DNA from: a virus
DNA length: 64,000 nt
Strand: one strand, 5' to 3'
Virus record (IMG/VR): IMGVR_UViG_3300036770_005084
Coordinates: 91,232-155,231 of that record
The position numbers were made by a program, and so were the translations under genes. A model generated the notes under the pieces. The model had not been told where the DNA came from. It saw nothing but the letters and a program-made list of their open reading frames with translations, and made no database searches. Positions 47,974-56,835 of this stretch are shown here, in pieces (positions within the stretch are counted from its first letter, which is position 1; each line of letters begins with the position of its first letter).

Positions 47974-50514
47974 ATGCCAGATCCAATATTAAAACTTAAA
48001 AGATCTACAGTAGAAGGAAAAATCCCAACAACAAGTCAATTGGGTCTTGGGGAATTAGCTATAAATCATTATGATGGAAAAATTTTTATTCGGCAAGATA
48101 CTGGTGGTGTTGGTATAGCCACAACGGTAATTGAAATTGGTAATCAGGGTCTTCAAGGTATACAAGGAAGACAAGGTATCCAAGGAACTACTGGTACTCA
48201 AGGTATCCAAGGTATCCAAGGTATCCAAGGAAGACAGGGTATCCAAGGAACTCAAGGAACTACAGGAACTCAAGGTATCCAAGGTATCCAAGGTATCCAA
48301 GGAAGACAGGGTATCCAAGGAACTCAAGGAACTACAGGAACTCAAGGAACTACAGGAACTCAAGGTATCCAAGGTATCCAAGGTATCCAAGGTATCCAAG
48401 GTATCCAAGGAAGACAGGGTATCCAAGGAACTCAAGGAACTACAGGAACTCAAGGAACTACAGGAACTCAAGGTATCCAAGGTATCCAAGGTATCCAAGG
48501 AACTCAAGGAACTACAGGAACTCAAGGAACTACAGGAACTCAAGGTATCCAAGGTATCCAAGGTATCCAAGGAACTCAAGGAACTACAGGAACTCAAGGA
48601 ACTACAGGAACTCAAGGTATTCAAGGAAGACAGGGTATCCAAGGAACTCAAGGAACTACAGGAACTCAAGGAACTACAGGAACTCAAGGTATTCAAGGAA
48701 GACAGGGTATCCAAGGAACTCAAGGAACTACAGGAACTCAAGGAACTACTGGTACTCAAGGTACTACTGGTACTCAAGGTACTACTGGTACTCAAGGTAT
48801 CCAAGGAAGACAGGGTATCCAAGGAACTCAAGGAACTACAGGAACTCAAGGAACTACAGGAACTCAAGGTACTACTGGTACTCAAGGTATTCAAGGTATC
48901 CAAGGTACTCAAGGAACTACAGGAACTCAAGGAACTACTGGTACTCAAGGTACTACTGGTACTCAAGGTACTACTGGTACTCAAGGTATCCAAGGAAGAC
49001 AGGGTATCCAAGGAACTCAAGGAACTACAGGAACTCAAGGAACTACTGGTACTCAAGGTATCCAAGGAAGACAGGGTATCCAAGGAACTCAAGGAACTAC
49101 AGGAACTCAAGGAACTACAGGAACTCAAGGTATTCAAGGAAGACAGGGTATCCAAGGAACTCAAGGAACTACTGGTACTCAAGGTACTACTGGTACTCAA
49201 GGTATTCAAGGAAGACAGGGTATTCAAGGTACTACTGGTACTCAAGGTATCCAAGGAAGACAGGGTATCCAAGGTTCAAATGCAACTGTTCAGGGTATTC
49301 AAGGTACTCAAGGAACTACAGGTACTCAAGGTATTCAAGGAAGACAGGGTATTCAAGGTACTACTGGTATCCAAGGAACTCAAGGAACTACAGGTACTCA
49401 AGGTATTCAAGGAAGACAGGGTATTCAAGGTACTACTGGTATCCAAGGAACTCAAGGAACTACTGGTACTCAAGGTACTACTGGTACTCAAGGTATCCAA
49501 GGAAGACAGGGTATCCAAGGTACTACAGGTACTCAAGGAACTCAAGGAAGACAGGGTATCCAAGGTTCAAATGCAACTGTTCAGGGTATTCAAGGTACTC
49601 AAGGAACTACAGGTACTCAAGGTATTCAAGGAAGACAGGGTATTCAAGGTACTACTGGTATCCAAGGAACTCAAGGAACTACTGGTACTCAAGGTACTAC
49701 TGGTACTCAAGGTATCCAAGGAAGACAGGGTATCCAAGGTACTACAGGTACTCAAGGAACTCAAGGAAGACAGGGTATCCAAGGTTCAAATGCAACTGTT
49801 CAGGGTATTCAAGGTACTCAAGGAACTACAGGTACTCAAGGAACTCAAGGAAGACAGGGTATTCAAGGAACTACAGGTACTCAAGGAACTCAAGGAAGAC
49901 AGGGTATCCAAGGTTCAAATGCAACTGTTCAGGGTATTCAAGGAAGACAGGGTATTCAAGGAACTACTGGTACAGGTACTCAAGGAACTCAAGGAAGACA
50001 GGGTATTCAAGGTACTACAGGTACAGGTACTCAAGGAACTCAAGGAAGACAGGGTATCCAAGGTTCTAATAATGGAGGATTTGCTATTGTAAATGATACA
50101 AGTACAAATGCTACCAGATATGTACTTTTTGATGATGCTACAAGTGGTACAGTAACTTCTGCTCTTGTATCATCAACAAAACTTCAATTTAATCCATCAA
50201 CAGGAACTTTATCTGCAACAGTATTCACATCACTTTCAGACCAAACACAAAAAGAAAATATTGAAACGATTAACAATGCAATAGAAATTGTAAAACAACT
50301 TCGTGGAGTTAAATATACATGGATTGATAATCATAATCATCCTTCTATTGGTGTGATTGCTCAGGAAATTGAAAAGGTATTACCTGAAGTTGTTGATACT
50401 AATGATATGGGAATGAAGACCGTTTCTTATGGAAACATAGTTGGTGTTTTAATTGAAGCAATTAAGGAACAACAAGTTCGCATAGAAGAACTGGAGAGAA
50501 AGTTAAATGACTAG
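47974..50514 (+). CDS. Thr-rich collagen-like tail fibre (846 aa) with S74 chaperone domain
   Basis: The N-terminus PILKLKRSTVEGKIPTTSQL, then LGLGELAINHYDGKIFIRQ (residues about 20-45) is a fibre attachment domain. Residues about 58-700 are collagen-like triplets GTQ, GTT, GIQ and GRQ, with threonine in a large share of X and Y positions and almost no proline. Three copies of a GSNATVQ interruption occur in the later part. The C-terminal about 95 residues form an S74 domain (SDQTQKENIETINNAIEIV; IGVIAQEIEKVLPEVV) plus a coiled coil. Thr-rich collagen repeats are O-glycosylation targets in BclA-type proteins. It overlaps the RCC1 gene by 8 nt. Confidence 0.85.
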   Translation: MPDPILKLKRSTVEGKIPTTSQLGLGELAINHYDGKIFIRQDTGGVGIATTVIEIGNQGLQGIQGRQGIQGTTGTQGIQGIQGIQGRQGIQGTQGTTGTQGIQGIQGIQGRQGIQGTQGTTGTQGTTGTQGIQGIQGIQGIQGIQGRQGIQGTQGTTGTQGTTGTQGIQGIQGIQGTQGTTGTQGTTGTQGIQGIQGIQGTQGTTGTQGTTGTQGIQGRQGIQGTQGTTGTQGTTGTQGIQGRQGIQGTQGTTGTQGTTGTQGTTGTQGTTGTQGIQGRQGIQGTQGTTGTQGTTGTQGTTGTQGIQGIQGTQGTTGTQGTTGTQGTTGTQGTTGTQGIQGRQGIQGTQGTTGTQGTTGTQGIQGRQGIQGTQGTTGTQGTTGTQGIQGRQGIQGTQGTTGTQGTTGTQGIQGRQGIQGTTGTQGIQGRQGIQGSNATVQGIQGTQGTTGTQGIQGRQGIQGTTGIQGTQGTTGTQGIQGRQGIQGTTGIQGTQGTTGTQGTTGTQGIQGRQGIQGTTGTQGTQGRQGIQGSNATVQGIQGTQGTTGTQGIQGRQGIQGTTGIQGTQGTTGTQGTTGTQGIQGRQGIQGTTGTQGTQGRQGIQGSNATVQGIQGTQGTTGTQGTQGRQGIQGTTGTQGTQGRQGIQGSNATVQGIQGRQGIQGTTGTGTQGTQGRQGIQGTTGTGTQGTQGRQGIQGSNNGGFAIVNDTSTNATRYVLFDDATSGTVTSALVSSTKLQFNPSTGTLSATVFTSLSDQTQKENIETINNAIEIVKQLRGVKYTWIDNHNHPSIGVIAQEIEKVLPEVVDTNDMGMKTVSYGNIVGVLIEAIKEQQVRIEELERKLND
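48145..50065 (+). repeat. collagen-like repeat tract rich in ACT/ACA-coded threonine
   Basis: Highly repetitive DNA built from a few 9- to 27-bp units coding GTQ-GTT and GIQ-GRQ blocks, with long stretches identical between units. It likely varies in length between isolates. Long open frames in other phases are caused by the lack of stops in the repeat. Confidence 0.95.
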
Positions 50515-51700
50515 ACCCAATCAGTTTTTATCTCCAGAAGGAGATTTGGAAGATTATTTTGTAGATGAGTATTGGTTAATTGACCAGTGGGTTGGTGATA
50601 CTTTGTTGGGTGCTGGTAGTATTGCTGGACTAGGAATTAATCTCTCATCTGGTTTTGCTGTAGCTCCAGTACAAACTTTTGCAAGAGGAACCAACTGGAA
50701 ACAAGTTTCTGGTGGGAGAAGTATTTTTACCGGAGCAATCAAAACTGATGGAACTTTATGGATGTGGGGGCGTAACTATAATGGGCAATTGGGAAATTCT
50801 TCATTTACTGATAGATCCACTCCAGTAACCACATTTGCAGGAGGAACCAACTGGAAACAAGTTGCTTGTGGAGGATATCATACGGCAGCAATCAAAACTG
50901 ATGGAACTTTATGGACTTGGGGACGTAATAGTAGTGGACAATTGGGAATCAATTTAACTACATCCTTTTCAGTTCCAAGAACAACATTCTCTGGAGGAAC
51001 CAACTGGAAACAAGTTTCTTGTGGAGATACTTATACAGCAGCAATCAAAACTGATGGAACTTTATGGACTTGGGGACTTAATTCTAGTGGGCAACTTGGA
51101 ACTAATAATGTAATAACAAGAAGTACTCCAGTCACAACATTTGCTGGAGGAAGTAATTGGAAACAAGTTTCTTGTGGAAGATTCCATACTATGGCAGTGA
51201 AAACTGATGGAACTTTATGGACTTGGGGACTTAATTCTAATGGGCAACTTGGAATCAATAATACAACTAGTAGATCTACTCCAGTCACCACATTTATAGG
51301 AGGAAACAACTGGAAACAAGTTGCTGGTGGAAATGCTTCTACAGTAGCAATCAGGACTAATGGAACTTTATGGGTTTGGGGTCTTAATACTAGTGGACAA
51401 CTAGGAGACAATACAACAACCCAAAGAAACACTCCAGTAACAACATTTGCTGGAGGAACTAACTGGAAACAAGTTTCTTGTGGATTTAGTCATACCGCAG
51501 CAATCAAAACGGACGGAACATTATGGACATGGGGATATAATTATCAGGGTCAACTTGGCATTGGAAGGAGAAACGCACCAGATCCTCGAACTCCTGTTAC
51601 TACAATAACAGGGGGAACTAACTGGAAACATGTTGGTTGTGGTGGATATCATACTTCGGTAGTTACATCAGGTACTGATCCTACATATTTTATCTCATAA
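50507..51700 (+). CDS. RCC1-like seven-bladed propeller protein, copy 1
   Basis: A 397-residue protein. A unique 55-residue N-terminus (LSPEGDLEDYFVDEYWLIDQ) is followed by seven repeats of about 50 residues, each holding NWKQV, a CG(G) turn, H/S-T-AAIKTDGTLW and WGxNxxGQLG. These are RCC1-type blades, and seven would close one propeller. It overlaps the collagen-like fibre gene by 8 nt, so the two are translated together. It probably is a fibre tip or adhesin. There is no reason to expect nucleotide-exchange activity. Confidence 0.85.
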   Translation: MTRPNQFLSPEGDLEDYFVDEYWLIDQWVGDTLLGAGSIAGLGINLSSGFAVAPVQTFARGTNWKQVSGGRSIFTGAIKTDGTLWMWGRNYNGQLGNSSFTDRSTPVTTFAGGTNWKQVACGGYHTAAIKTDGTLWTWGRNSSGQLGINLTTSFSVPRTTFSGGTNWKQVSCGDTYTAAIKTDGTLWTWGLNSSGQLGTNNVITRSTPVTTFAGGSNWKQVSCGRFHTMAVKTDGTLWTWGLNSNGQLGINNTTSRSTPVTTFIGGNNWKQVAGGNASTVAIRTNGTLWVWGLNTSGQLGDNTTTQRNTPVTTFAGGTNWKQVSCGFSHTAAIKTDGTLWTWGYNYQGQLGIGRRNAPDPRTPVTTITGGTNWKHVGCGGYHTSVVTSGTDPTYFIS

Positions 51701-51703
51701 ATA
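51696..51703 (+). promoter_or_regulatory. late promoter overlapping a stop codon
   Basis: CATAAATA whose TAA is the stop of the first RCC1-like gene; 22 nt upstream of the ATG at 51718 (at 51718 the sequence reads ATGTATGC). Confidence 0.55.
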
Positions 51704-51717
51704 ATTAAAAAAGTCAT

Positions 51718-52365
51718 ATGTATGCACTCGTTAATGGTCAGGAATTACTTTTGGGACCAATTGCATTTAATTATAGAATGATTAATTCTTCTCTTGAGGA
51801 AGAGTTAGAGTTGAATTATAGAGTGACATCACAAGATTATCAAAACGTTCCAATTATAATTACAGAAGATATTAGAATTATAACTGCAAGAAATGAAGTT
51901 CCAGAATTTGATTCGAGATTTGAAGAAGTATATCAAACAGGAAGATCAATCAATGAAAGTGAAGTAGTATTTCATTATAGTGTAAGAGAAAAACCATTAG
52001 AACAAATTAAAGATGAATATAAAGTAGGAGTAAAACCAGAAAGACAAAGAAGAGAAAATACATCAATTGAAGTTACTATTAATAATTCTACAATTACATT
52101 ATCAACAAGTAGAGAAAGTAGATTAGAATTTATTTCTAAACTTCTTGGAAATGAGGGACCATATAATTTCAAGTTTGATAGTGGAACTTGGGTAGAAATT
52201 AGTAAAGTAGATTTGCAATATATTATTTCACAGATTGATTCAAAAGTTCAAGAAGCATTTGATTGGGAACTTGCAAAACTTCAAGAGATTGATGCTTGTG
52301 AAACTAAAGAAGAAGTTTATGAAGTAGAGATTGTTCCTTCTGTAGAGATGACTGGAGTAGTCTAA
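51718..52365 (+). CDS. fibre-associated protein with DUF4376-like C-terminus (215 aa)
   Basis: A 215-residue protein. The N-terminal half is beta-rich (YALVNGQELLLGPIAFNYRM). The C-terminal part (residues about 115-195) has the pattern of DUF4376-like domains: SRLEFISKLLG, W-V-EISKVDLQYIISQIDSK, VQEAFDWELAKLQEIDAC. Such domains are found on phage fibre-assembly or fibre-adaptor proteins. It sits between two RCC1-like genes, one base upstream of the second. Likely an assembly factor for the propeller fibres. Confidence 0.65.
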   Translation: MYALVNGQELLLGPIAFNYRMINSSLEEELELNYRVTSQDYQNVPIIITEDIRIITARNEVPEFDSRFEEVYQTGRSINESEVVFHYSVREKPLEQIKDEYKVGVKPERQRRENTSIEVTINNSTITLSTSRESRLEFISKLLGNEGPYNFKFDSGTWVEISKVDLQYIISQIDSKVQEAFDWELAKLQEIDACETKEEVYEVEIVPSVEMTGVV

Positions 52366-52366
52366 A

Positions 52367-53584
52367 ATGCCCAATCCAATAACCAACTTTAGAGATTCTT
52401 TTGGTGTTGATTTAGGTAATAAACTTATTACCAAAGAATACTTAATGACTGTGTATCCACAGATTGCGAGTCAGTTGATTACTCCAGAACTTTGGGTTTG
52501 GGGAAATAACGCTAATGGAAAGTTGGGTAATAATACATCCACAAATAGATCCACTCCAGTCACTACACTCTCAGGTGGAGCAAACTGGAAACAAGTTGCC
52601 TGTGGAGATTTATTTACTTCAGCAATTAAAACTGATGGAACATTATGGACTTGGGGAAGTAGTCAATTTGGGTATTTAGGTGATAATACAACAACCGATA
52701 GATCCACTCCAGTCACTACATTTGCTGGAGGAACCAACTGGAAACAAGTTGATGCAGGAACTCGTAACAATGCAGCAATCAAAACTGATGGAACATTATG
52801 GACTTGGGGAAATAATCTCTATGGATCAATTGGAAACAATACAACAACCGATAGATCCACTCCAGTCACTACATTTGCTGGAGGAACCAACTGGAAACAA
52901 GTTGCTTGTGGTGGATTTCATGTAGCAGCAATTAAAACTGATGGAACTTTATGGACTTGGGGACGTAATTCTGATGGACAACTAGGAAACAATACAATAA
53001 CCAATAGATCCACTCCAGTAACCACATTTGCAGGAGGAACCAACTGGAAACAAGTTTCTGGTGGATATATTCATACGGCAGCAATCAAGACTGATGGAAC
53101 ATTGTGGACTTGGGGAAGTAATAGTTTTGGACGACTGGGAGATAATACAGCAGTCCGAAGATCAATTCCAGTCACCACATTTGCAGGAGGAAACAACTGG
53201 AAACAAGTTGATTGTGGTAGTGGTTCTACATCAGCAATCAAAACTGATGGAACATTATGGAATTGGGGCGATAATTTTTATGGACAACTAGGACACAATA
53301 TAGGAGGTTCTGCAGGTTCTAGATCCACTCCAGTAACCACATTTGCAGGAGGAAACAATTGGAAACAAGTTTCCTGTGGTAGTCATCACATAATATCCAC
53401 GAAAACTGATGGGACTTTATGGACCTGGGGAAGAGGTGATAGTGGTCAATTAGGAACTAATACATCAGTGAATAGATCAACTCCAGTCACAACATTCGCA
53501 GGAGGGACCAACTGGAAACAAGTTTCTGGTGGTGGTGCTTCTACAGTAGCAATAAGAACTTCAGACGATTTACAAGGTATCTAA
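52367..53584 (+). CDS. RCC1-like seven-bladed propeller protein, copy 2
   Basis: A 405-residue paralogue of the propeller at 50507. The N-terminal 40 residues (ITNFRDSFGVDLGNKLITKE) differ and look like an attachment segment. Seven NWKQV blades follow, with TDGTLWTWG repeats in each. DNA of the blades is very similar within the gene and to the other two copies, which would allow recombination between them. It follows the DUF4376-like gene by one base. Confidence 0.85.
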   Translation: MPNPITNFRDSFGVDLGNKLITKEYLMTVYPQIASQLITPELWVWGNNANGKLGNNTSTNRSTPVTTLSGGANWKQVACGDLFTSAIKTDGTLWTWGSSQFGYLGDNTTTDRSTPVTTFAGGTNWKQVDAGTRNNAAIKTDGTLWTWGNNLYGSIGNNTTTDRSTPVTTFAGGTNWKQVACGGFHVAAIKTDGTLWTWGRNSDGQLGNNTITNRSTPVTTFAGGTNWKQVSGGYIHTAAIKTDGTLWTWGSNSFGRLGDNTAVRRSIPVTTFAGGNNWKQVDCGSGSTSAIKTDGTLWNWGDNFYGQLGHNIGGSAGSRSTPVTTFAGGNNWKQVSCGSHHIISTKTDGTLWTWGRGDSGQLGTNTSVNRSTPVTTFAGGTNWKQVSGGGASTVAIRTSDDLQGI

Positions 53585-53587
53585 ATA
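53580..53587 (+). promoter_or_regulatory. possible late promoter (TCTAAATA)
   Basis: A weaker late-type motif overlapping the stop of the second RCC1-like gene, 22 nt before the start of the second glycan island. Confidence 0.35.
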
Positions 53588-53609
53588 CCTTCAAATACAT
53601 TATTCCTTT

Positions 53610-54959
53610 ATGAACCCCCTTGAGTTAGTTGCAAAAACATTATATTCCTTTCAAGAACATCAACTTACATTTGAACTTCTAGATGCTTTTGGAAAGAGAG
53701 CACAAGTATTCCAGCAATATGATGAGATTGCAAAATGCTTCTTTGAACTTAAAAATTTCTCCAAAGCAATTGAGTATGGAGAACAAGGACTCAAATTAGC
53801 ACAAACAAAAGAAGAAAAATATATAACAGCAAAGAACCTGATTAATGCATATAATCAGTCAAATTATCCAGAGAAATCAATCACACAGATTGAAAAATTA
53901 AAGAAACAAAATCCTCAAGATGCTGAACTTCTTCTTGAAGAAACTTTTGCTTATTCTGCAATTAATCAAAAAGATGAAGCAGAGAAACTTCTCTTCAATC
54001 TTCTTCAAAAGAAACTGCCGGAAGAAATTGAAAGAAAGGCATATCACAACTTATCGGGACATTATTTTAGGAAGAATGATATTCATACCGGACTTCATCA
54101 TTTTCTCAAAGCAGGAGAAGTAGAAGCATATAAGAATAGAAAACTTCCTGAGTATGAGAAATGGGATGGAACCATTACATCTGGAAGGACTATTATTATA
54201 GATAATGAATGTGGTGCCGGTGATGAAGTAATTCATATTCGTTTTATGAAGCATCTCAAAGAACTTGGAATGAAACCTATTTGGAGTTCAACCAGAAGAG
54301 AACTAGTAGAACTTTTTCAATATAATGGTTATGATGCTGTTTGTGTTTATGATAATCCAGAGTTTCCTAAAGATTCTTGCTGGGTTTATGGACTTGCACT
54401 TCCTTATTATCTCAACTTAACAATAGAAGATTTAGGACAAAAACCTTATCTTCAAACCATTCCAAAGTATGATAAGAAATGGGAATGGATGCATGAAGAT
54501 ACTGAATATAAGATTGGAATGTTCTGGGCATCTAGTTCTACATTTGAACAGAACTCTTTTAGAAGTTTAGAACTCAAAGACTATATGAGTGCTCTTGGAG
54601 ATAAAGGATATTCACTTTATTCACTTCAAACTCATAGTGATAATAAAGATGCTGATGAGTATCCAGAAATTAAGCAATCACTATCAGTTCAAGGTAGAGA
54701 GTTTGCTGATACATTCTCTATTATCAAAAATCTTGATATGGTTGTGACTTCTTGTAGTTTTGTTGCTCACGTAGCAGCATCATTAGGAAAAGAAGTCTGT
54801 GTCTTTGTTCCTATTATGGAATATTATGTTTGGACAAGTTCAACAGGAAAATCTATGTGGTATGGAGATAATGTTCATCTCTTTAAGCAAAAGAAACCAA
54901 GAAATTGGGATGAACCTTTGAAGCAACTGAAGGAGTTTCTAAATGATAGAGGAGTATAA
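53610..54959 (+). CDS. TPR-repeat protein fused to a GT9-like glycosyltransferase
   Basis: A 449-residue protein. Residues about 1-190 are TPR helices (AKCFFELKNFSKAIEYGEQG; AELLLEETFAYSAINQKDEA). Residues about 195-449 resemble glycosyltransferase family 9 (heptosyltransferase-like GT-B): DNECGAGDEVIHIRFMKHLK (about 197-216), KIGMFWASS (about 309) and DMVVTSCSFVAHVAASLGK (about 376-394). TPR-GT fusions often modify proteins or cell-surface glycans. It begins the second modification island, directly after the propeller genes, and overlaps the next gene by 17 nt. Confidence 0.75.
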   Translation: MNPLELVAKTLYSFQEHQLTFELLDAFGKRAQVFQQYDEIAKCFFELKNFSKAIEYGEQGLKLAQTKEEKYITAKNLINAYNQSNYPEKSITQIEKLKKQNPQDAELLLEETFAYSAINQKDEAEKLLFNLLQKKLPEEIERKAYHNLSGHYFRKNDIHTGLHHFLKAGEVEAYKNRKLPEYEKWDGTITSGRTIIIDNECGAGDEVIHIRFMKHLKELGMKPIWSSTRRELVELFQYNGYDAVCVYDNPEFPKDSCWVYGLALPYYLNLTIEDLGQKPYLQTIPKYDKKWEWMHEDTEYKIGMFWASSSTFEQNSFRSLELKDYMSALGDKGYSLYSLQTHSDNKDADEYPEIKQSLSVQGREFADTFSIIKNLDMVVTSCSFVAHVAASLGKEVCVFVPIMEYYVWTSSTGKSMWYGDNVHLFKQKKPRNWDEPLKQLKEFLNDRGV

Positions 54960-55401
54960 CCTTTCTTTTCTTAATCTAAATACCATTAAGAACATACTTC
55001 TGAAAATAGAAACCAGTTCTCACGGACTCGTAACTAAAGGTGTTTCTACTTATAATCACGGAATGCCTACTCTAATGTATCCAGAATTGACTGGATTAAA
55101 AAATACAATCAAACAATATGTGAGATTATATTGCAATAAGTATGAGATTCCACCTTTAAAGTTTATCAACAGTTGGTTCAATATTTCACAACCAGGAAAT
55201 AAACTCAAAGCACATAAGCACGAAGAAAGTATTGTAAGTGGTGCATTTTATATTTCTGGAAAAACTCCTTTGATATTTCCAGATATATCAATCAATCCTT
55301 ATCCTGGATTATTAGTCATCTTCTCAAGTGATTTGGTTCATTATACAGAAGAAGAAACAGAAGAACGAATTATTATTAGTTTTAACACAGATTACCTATG
55401 A
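54943..55401 (+). CDS. 2OG-Fe(II) oxygenase-like protein (152 aa)
   Basis: A small double-stranded beta-helix protein of the phage 2OG oxygenase type: SWFNISQPGNKLKAHKHEES (metal ligands H91/H93 region), SGAFYISG, then H133 in LVHYTEEETEER and R142 before IIISFN. This order (W, HxH, SG-x-Y, H, R, SFN) is that of the putative 2OG-Fe(II) oxygenase family in cyanophages. Second such oxygenase in the window. It overlaps both neighbours. Substrate unknown; fibre hydroxylation is one possibility. Confidence 0.7.
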   Translation: MIEEYNLSFLNLNTIKNILLKIETSSHGLVTKGVSTYNHGMPTLMYPELTGLKNTIKQYVRLYCNKYEIPPLKFINSWFNISQPGNKLKAHKHEESIVSGAFYISGKTPLIFPDISINPYPGLLVIFSSDLVHYTEEETEERIIISFNTDYL

Positions 55402-56078
55402 GATTTCATACATTTTATACAAACAATCTTCCAGAAAAACTGATAGAAGATCATAAGAAAGTTTGTAATCATATAGGTATTGAAGTTGAATATCATAGTG
55501 AAGAATTTACTGATTATAGTGGTGTTTATACTGCTCACGGAAAGTTTATGACTTCTGTGATGGAGCAAGATGAAGTTGCTTGTTTTTTAGATATTGATTG
55601 CCTTCCTCATAATAAAGAACTTCTAGAGAAAGCATATTCCTGGGCAGTAGAAAATCAATCATTTGTAGGTAATGCTCAAAACATTTCTCATACTCAAATG
55701 AGAAATCATATCTATGCCGCTGCTTCTTGTTTGATTGTGACAAAAGATGCTTGGAATACATTAGGCAATCCAGACTTTTCTTGGTTTATGCAAAATGGAG
55801 TGCAAATAGATACAGCACAACTTTTAACTTTAAGAGCAGACCAAATTGGAATGTCTTATCAGTTAATGTATCCAGTTGGTTATGATAGCAAAGAAGAATA
55901 TAAACTTTCTGGATATGGAATGTATGGAACAGGAACTTTATATCCAGCAACCTGGCATTATTTTAGAATCAGTAAGTTTAAAGATTCAATTCCAGACCTC
56001 TGGACAACTCGTGTAAATAATATATTAGAAGACAAAAAAATTATTCCAAATTATTCATCGTGTTTTTATGAATTATAA
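55398..56078 (+). CDS. GT-A-like glycosyltransferase (226 aa)
   Basis: A 226-residue protein with the DxD metal/nucleotide motif in ACFLDIDCLPHN (residues about 61-72), preceded by a Rossmann-type N-terminus (FHTFYTNNLPEKLIEDHKKV) and followed by IYAAASCLIVTKDAW and a Gly/Tyr-rich C-terminal part (YGMYGTGTLYPATWHYFRIS). This layout fits small capsule-type glycosyltransferases. It overlaps neighbours by 4 and 11 nt. Specificity not readable. Confidence 0.65.
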   Translation: MRFHTFYTNNLPEKLIEDHKKVCNHIGIEVEYHSEEFTDYSGVYTAHGKFMTSVMEQDEVACFLDIDCLPHNKELLEKAYSWAVENQSFVGNAQNISHTQMRNHIYAAASCLIVTKDAWNTLGNPDFSWFMQNGVQIDTAQLLTLRADQIGMSYQLMYPVGYDSKEEYKLSGYGMYGTGTLYPATWHYFRISKFKDSIPDLWTTRVNNILEDKKIIPNYSSCFYEL

Positions 56079-56835
56079 ATTTTTATTTTTAGTTGGTTCT
56101 GCAGTCAATCATTTTCAAGAAGAACATTATAGTGAGTTTAGTGCAGAAGAAAGATTTCAACAGACATTAGATACCATTCAATCAATTAGACATAAAGTTC
56201 CTGATGCTTATATTTTGATTTATGAGGCATCAGAAACACAAATCAAACAAGAATATAAGGATAAATTTATTGAACAGAGTGACTTATTTCTTGAGTTTGG
56301 AAATGATATGTATATGAAAACTCTTTATGAGAATCTTCACCAGAATCCAAATAATTTTACATTTGTAAAGTCTATGCTTGAGTGCAGGTGTTTGGAATTG
56401 GTTTTAGATTATATGATGGAGTATAATGTTTTTAATGATGTTACTAGAATATTCAAGTTGAGTGGAAGATATAAACTTAATGAATACTTTGATATTAATG
56501 ATTATAAAACTAGGTTCTTAATGAATAAGTATGTGATGAGATATTATGACTACGAAGAAAGATTTAAAAATATGGATGATGTTTATACAACTCTTTACGG
56601 ATGTAAAGGAAGTGTTGTAACTGGTTTGTGGTCATTTGATAGGTTTTTGTTTAATGATGTTTATAGTGTTCTTCAAAAAAGTTTTCAGTATATGGAAAGA
56701 GCAATTCAAATGACTGCTGGAATTGATATTGAACATTCTTTCTATCATTTTATTGATAGAGATAAAATCCTAAATGTTCCTGTGCTTGGATTGGATTTGA
56801 TCAAAGGTATGAGTGGAGAGAGGTATTCATTATGA
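56068..56835 (+). CDS. putative glycosyltransferase-like protein (255 aa)
   Basis: A 255-residue alpha/beta protein. The N-terminus FLFLVGSAVNHF, the QTLDTIQSIRHKVPDAYILI strand (residues about 31-50) and the block RIFKLSGRYKLNEYFD (about 126-141) resemble sugar-transferase-like proteins of capsule loci. No clear DxD motif is seen. It is packed among confirmed GT-like genes with overlaps of 11 and 4 nt. A non-catalytic partner is also possible. Confidence 0.5.
   Translation: MNYKFLFLVGSAVNHFQEEHYSEFSAEERFQQTLDTIQSIRHKVPDAYILIYEASETQIKQEYKDKFIEQSDLFLEFGNDMYMKTLYENLHQNPNNFTFVKSMLECRCLELVLDYMMEYNVFNDVTRIFKLSGRYKLNEYFDINDYKTRFLMNKYVMRYYDYEERFKNMDDVYTTLYGCKGSVVTGLWSFDRFLFNDVYSVLQKSFQYMERAIQMTAGIDIEHSFYHFIDRDKILNVPVLGLDLIKGMSGERYSL

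Noticed and set aside
48055-50092. Long open frames on both strands through the collagen-like tract (about 650 residues on plus, about 400 on minus)
   Set aside because: They are repetitive by-products of stop-free 9-bp units (KELQEL or STSSTL type) in the wrong phase. The Gly-X-Y frame has an attachment domain and an S74 domain at its ends, the others have none.
50507-53584. Guanine nucleotide exchange factor activity for the RCC1-like genes
   Set aside because: RCC1 repeats are only a fold here; there is no GTPase partner in a phage, and the position beside fibres indicates a structural or binding role.
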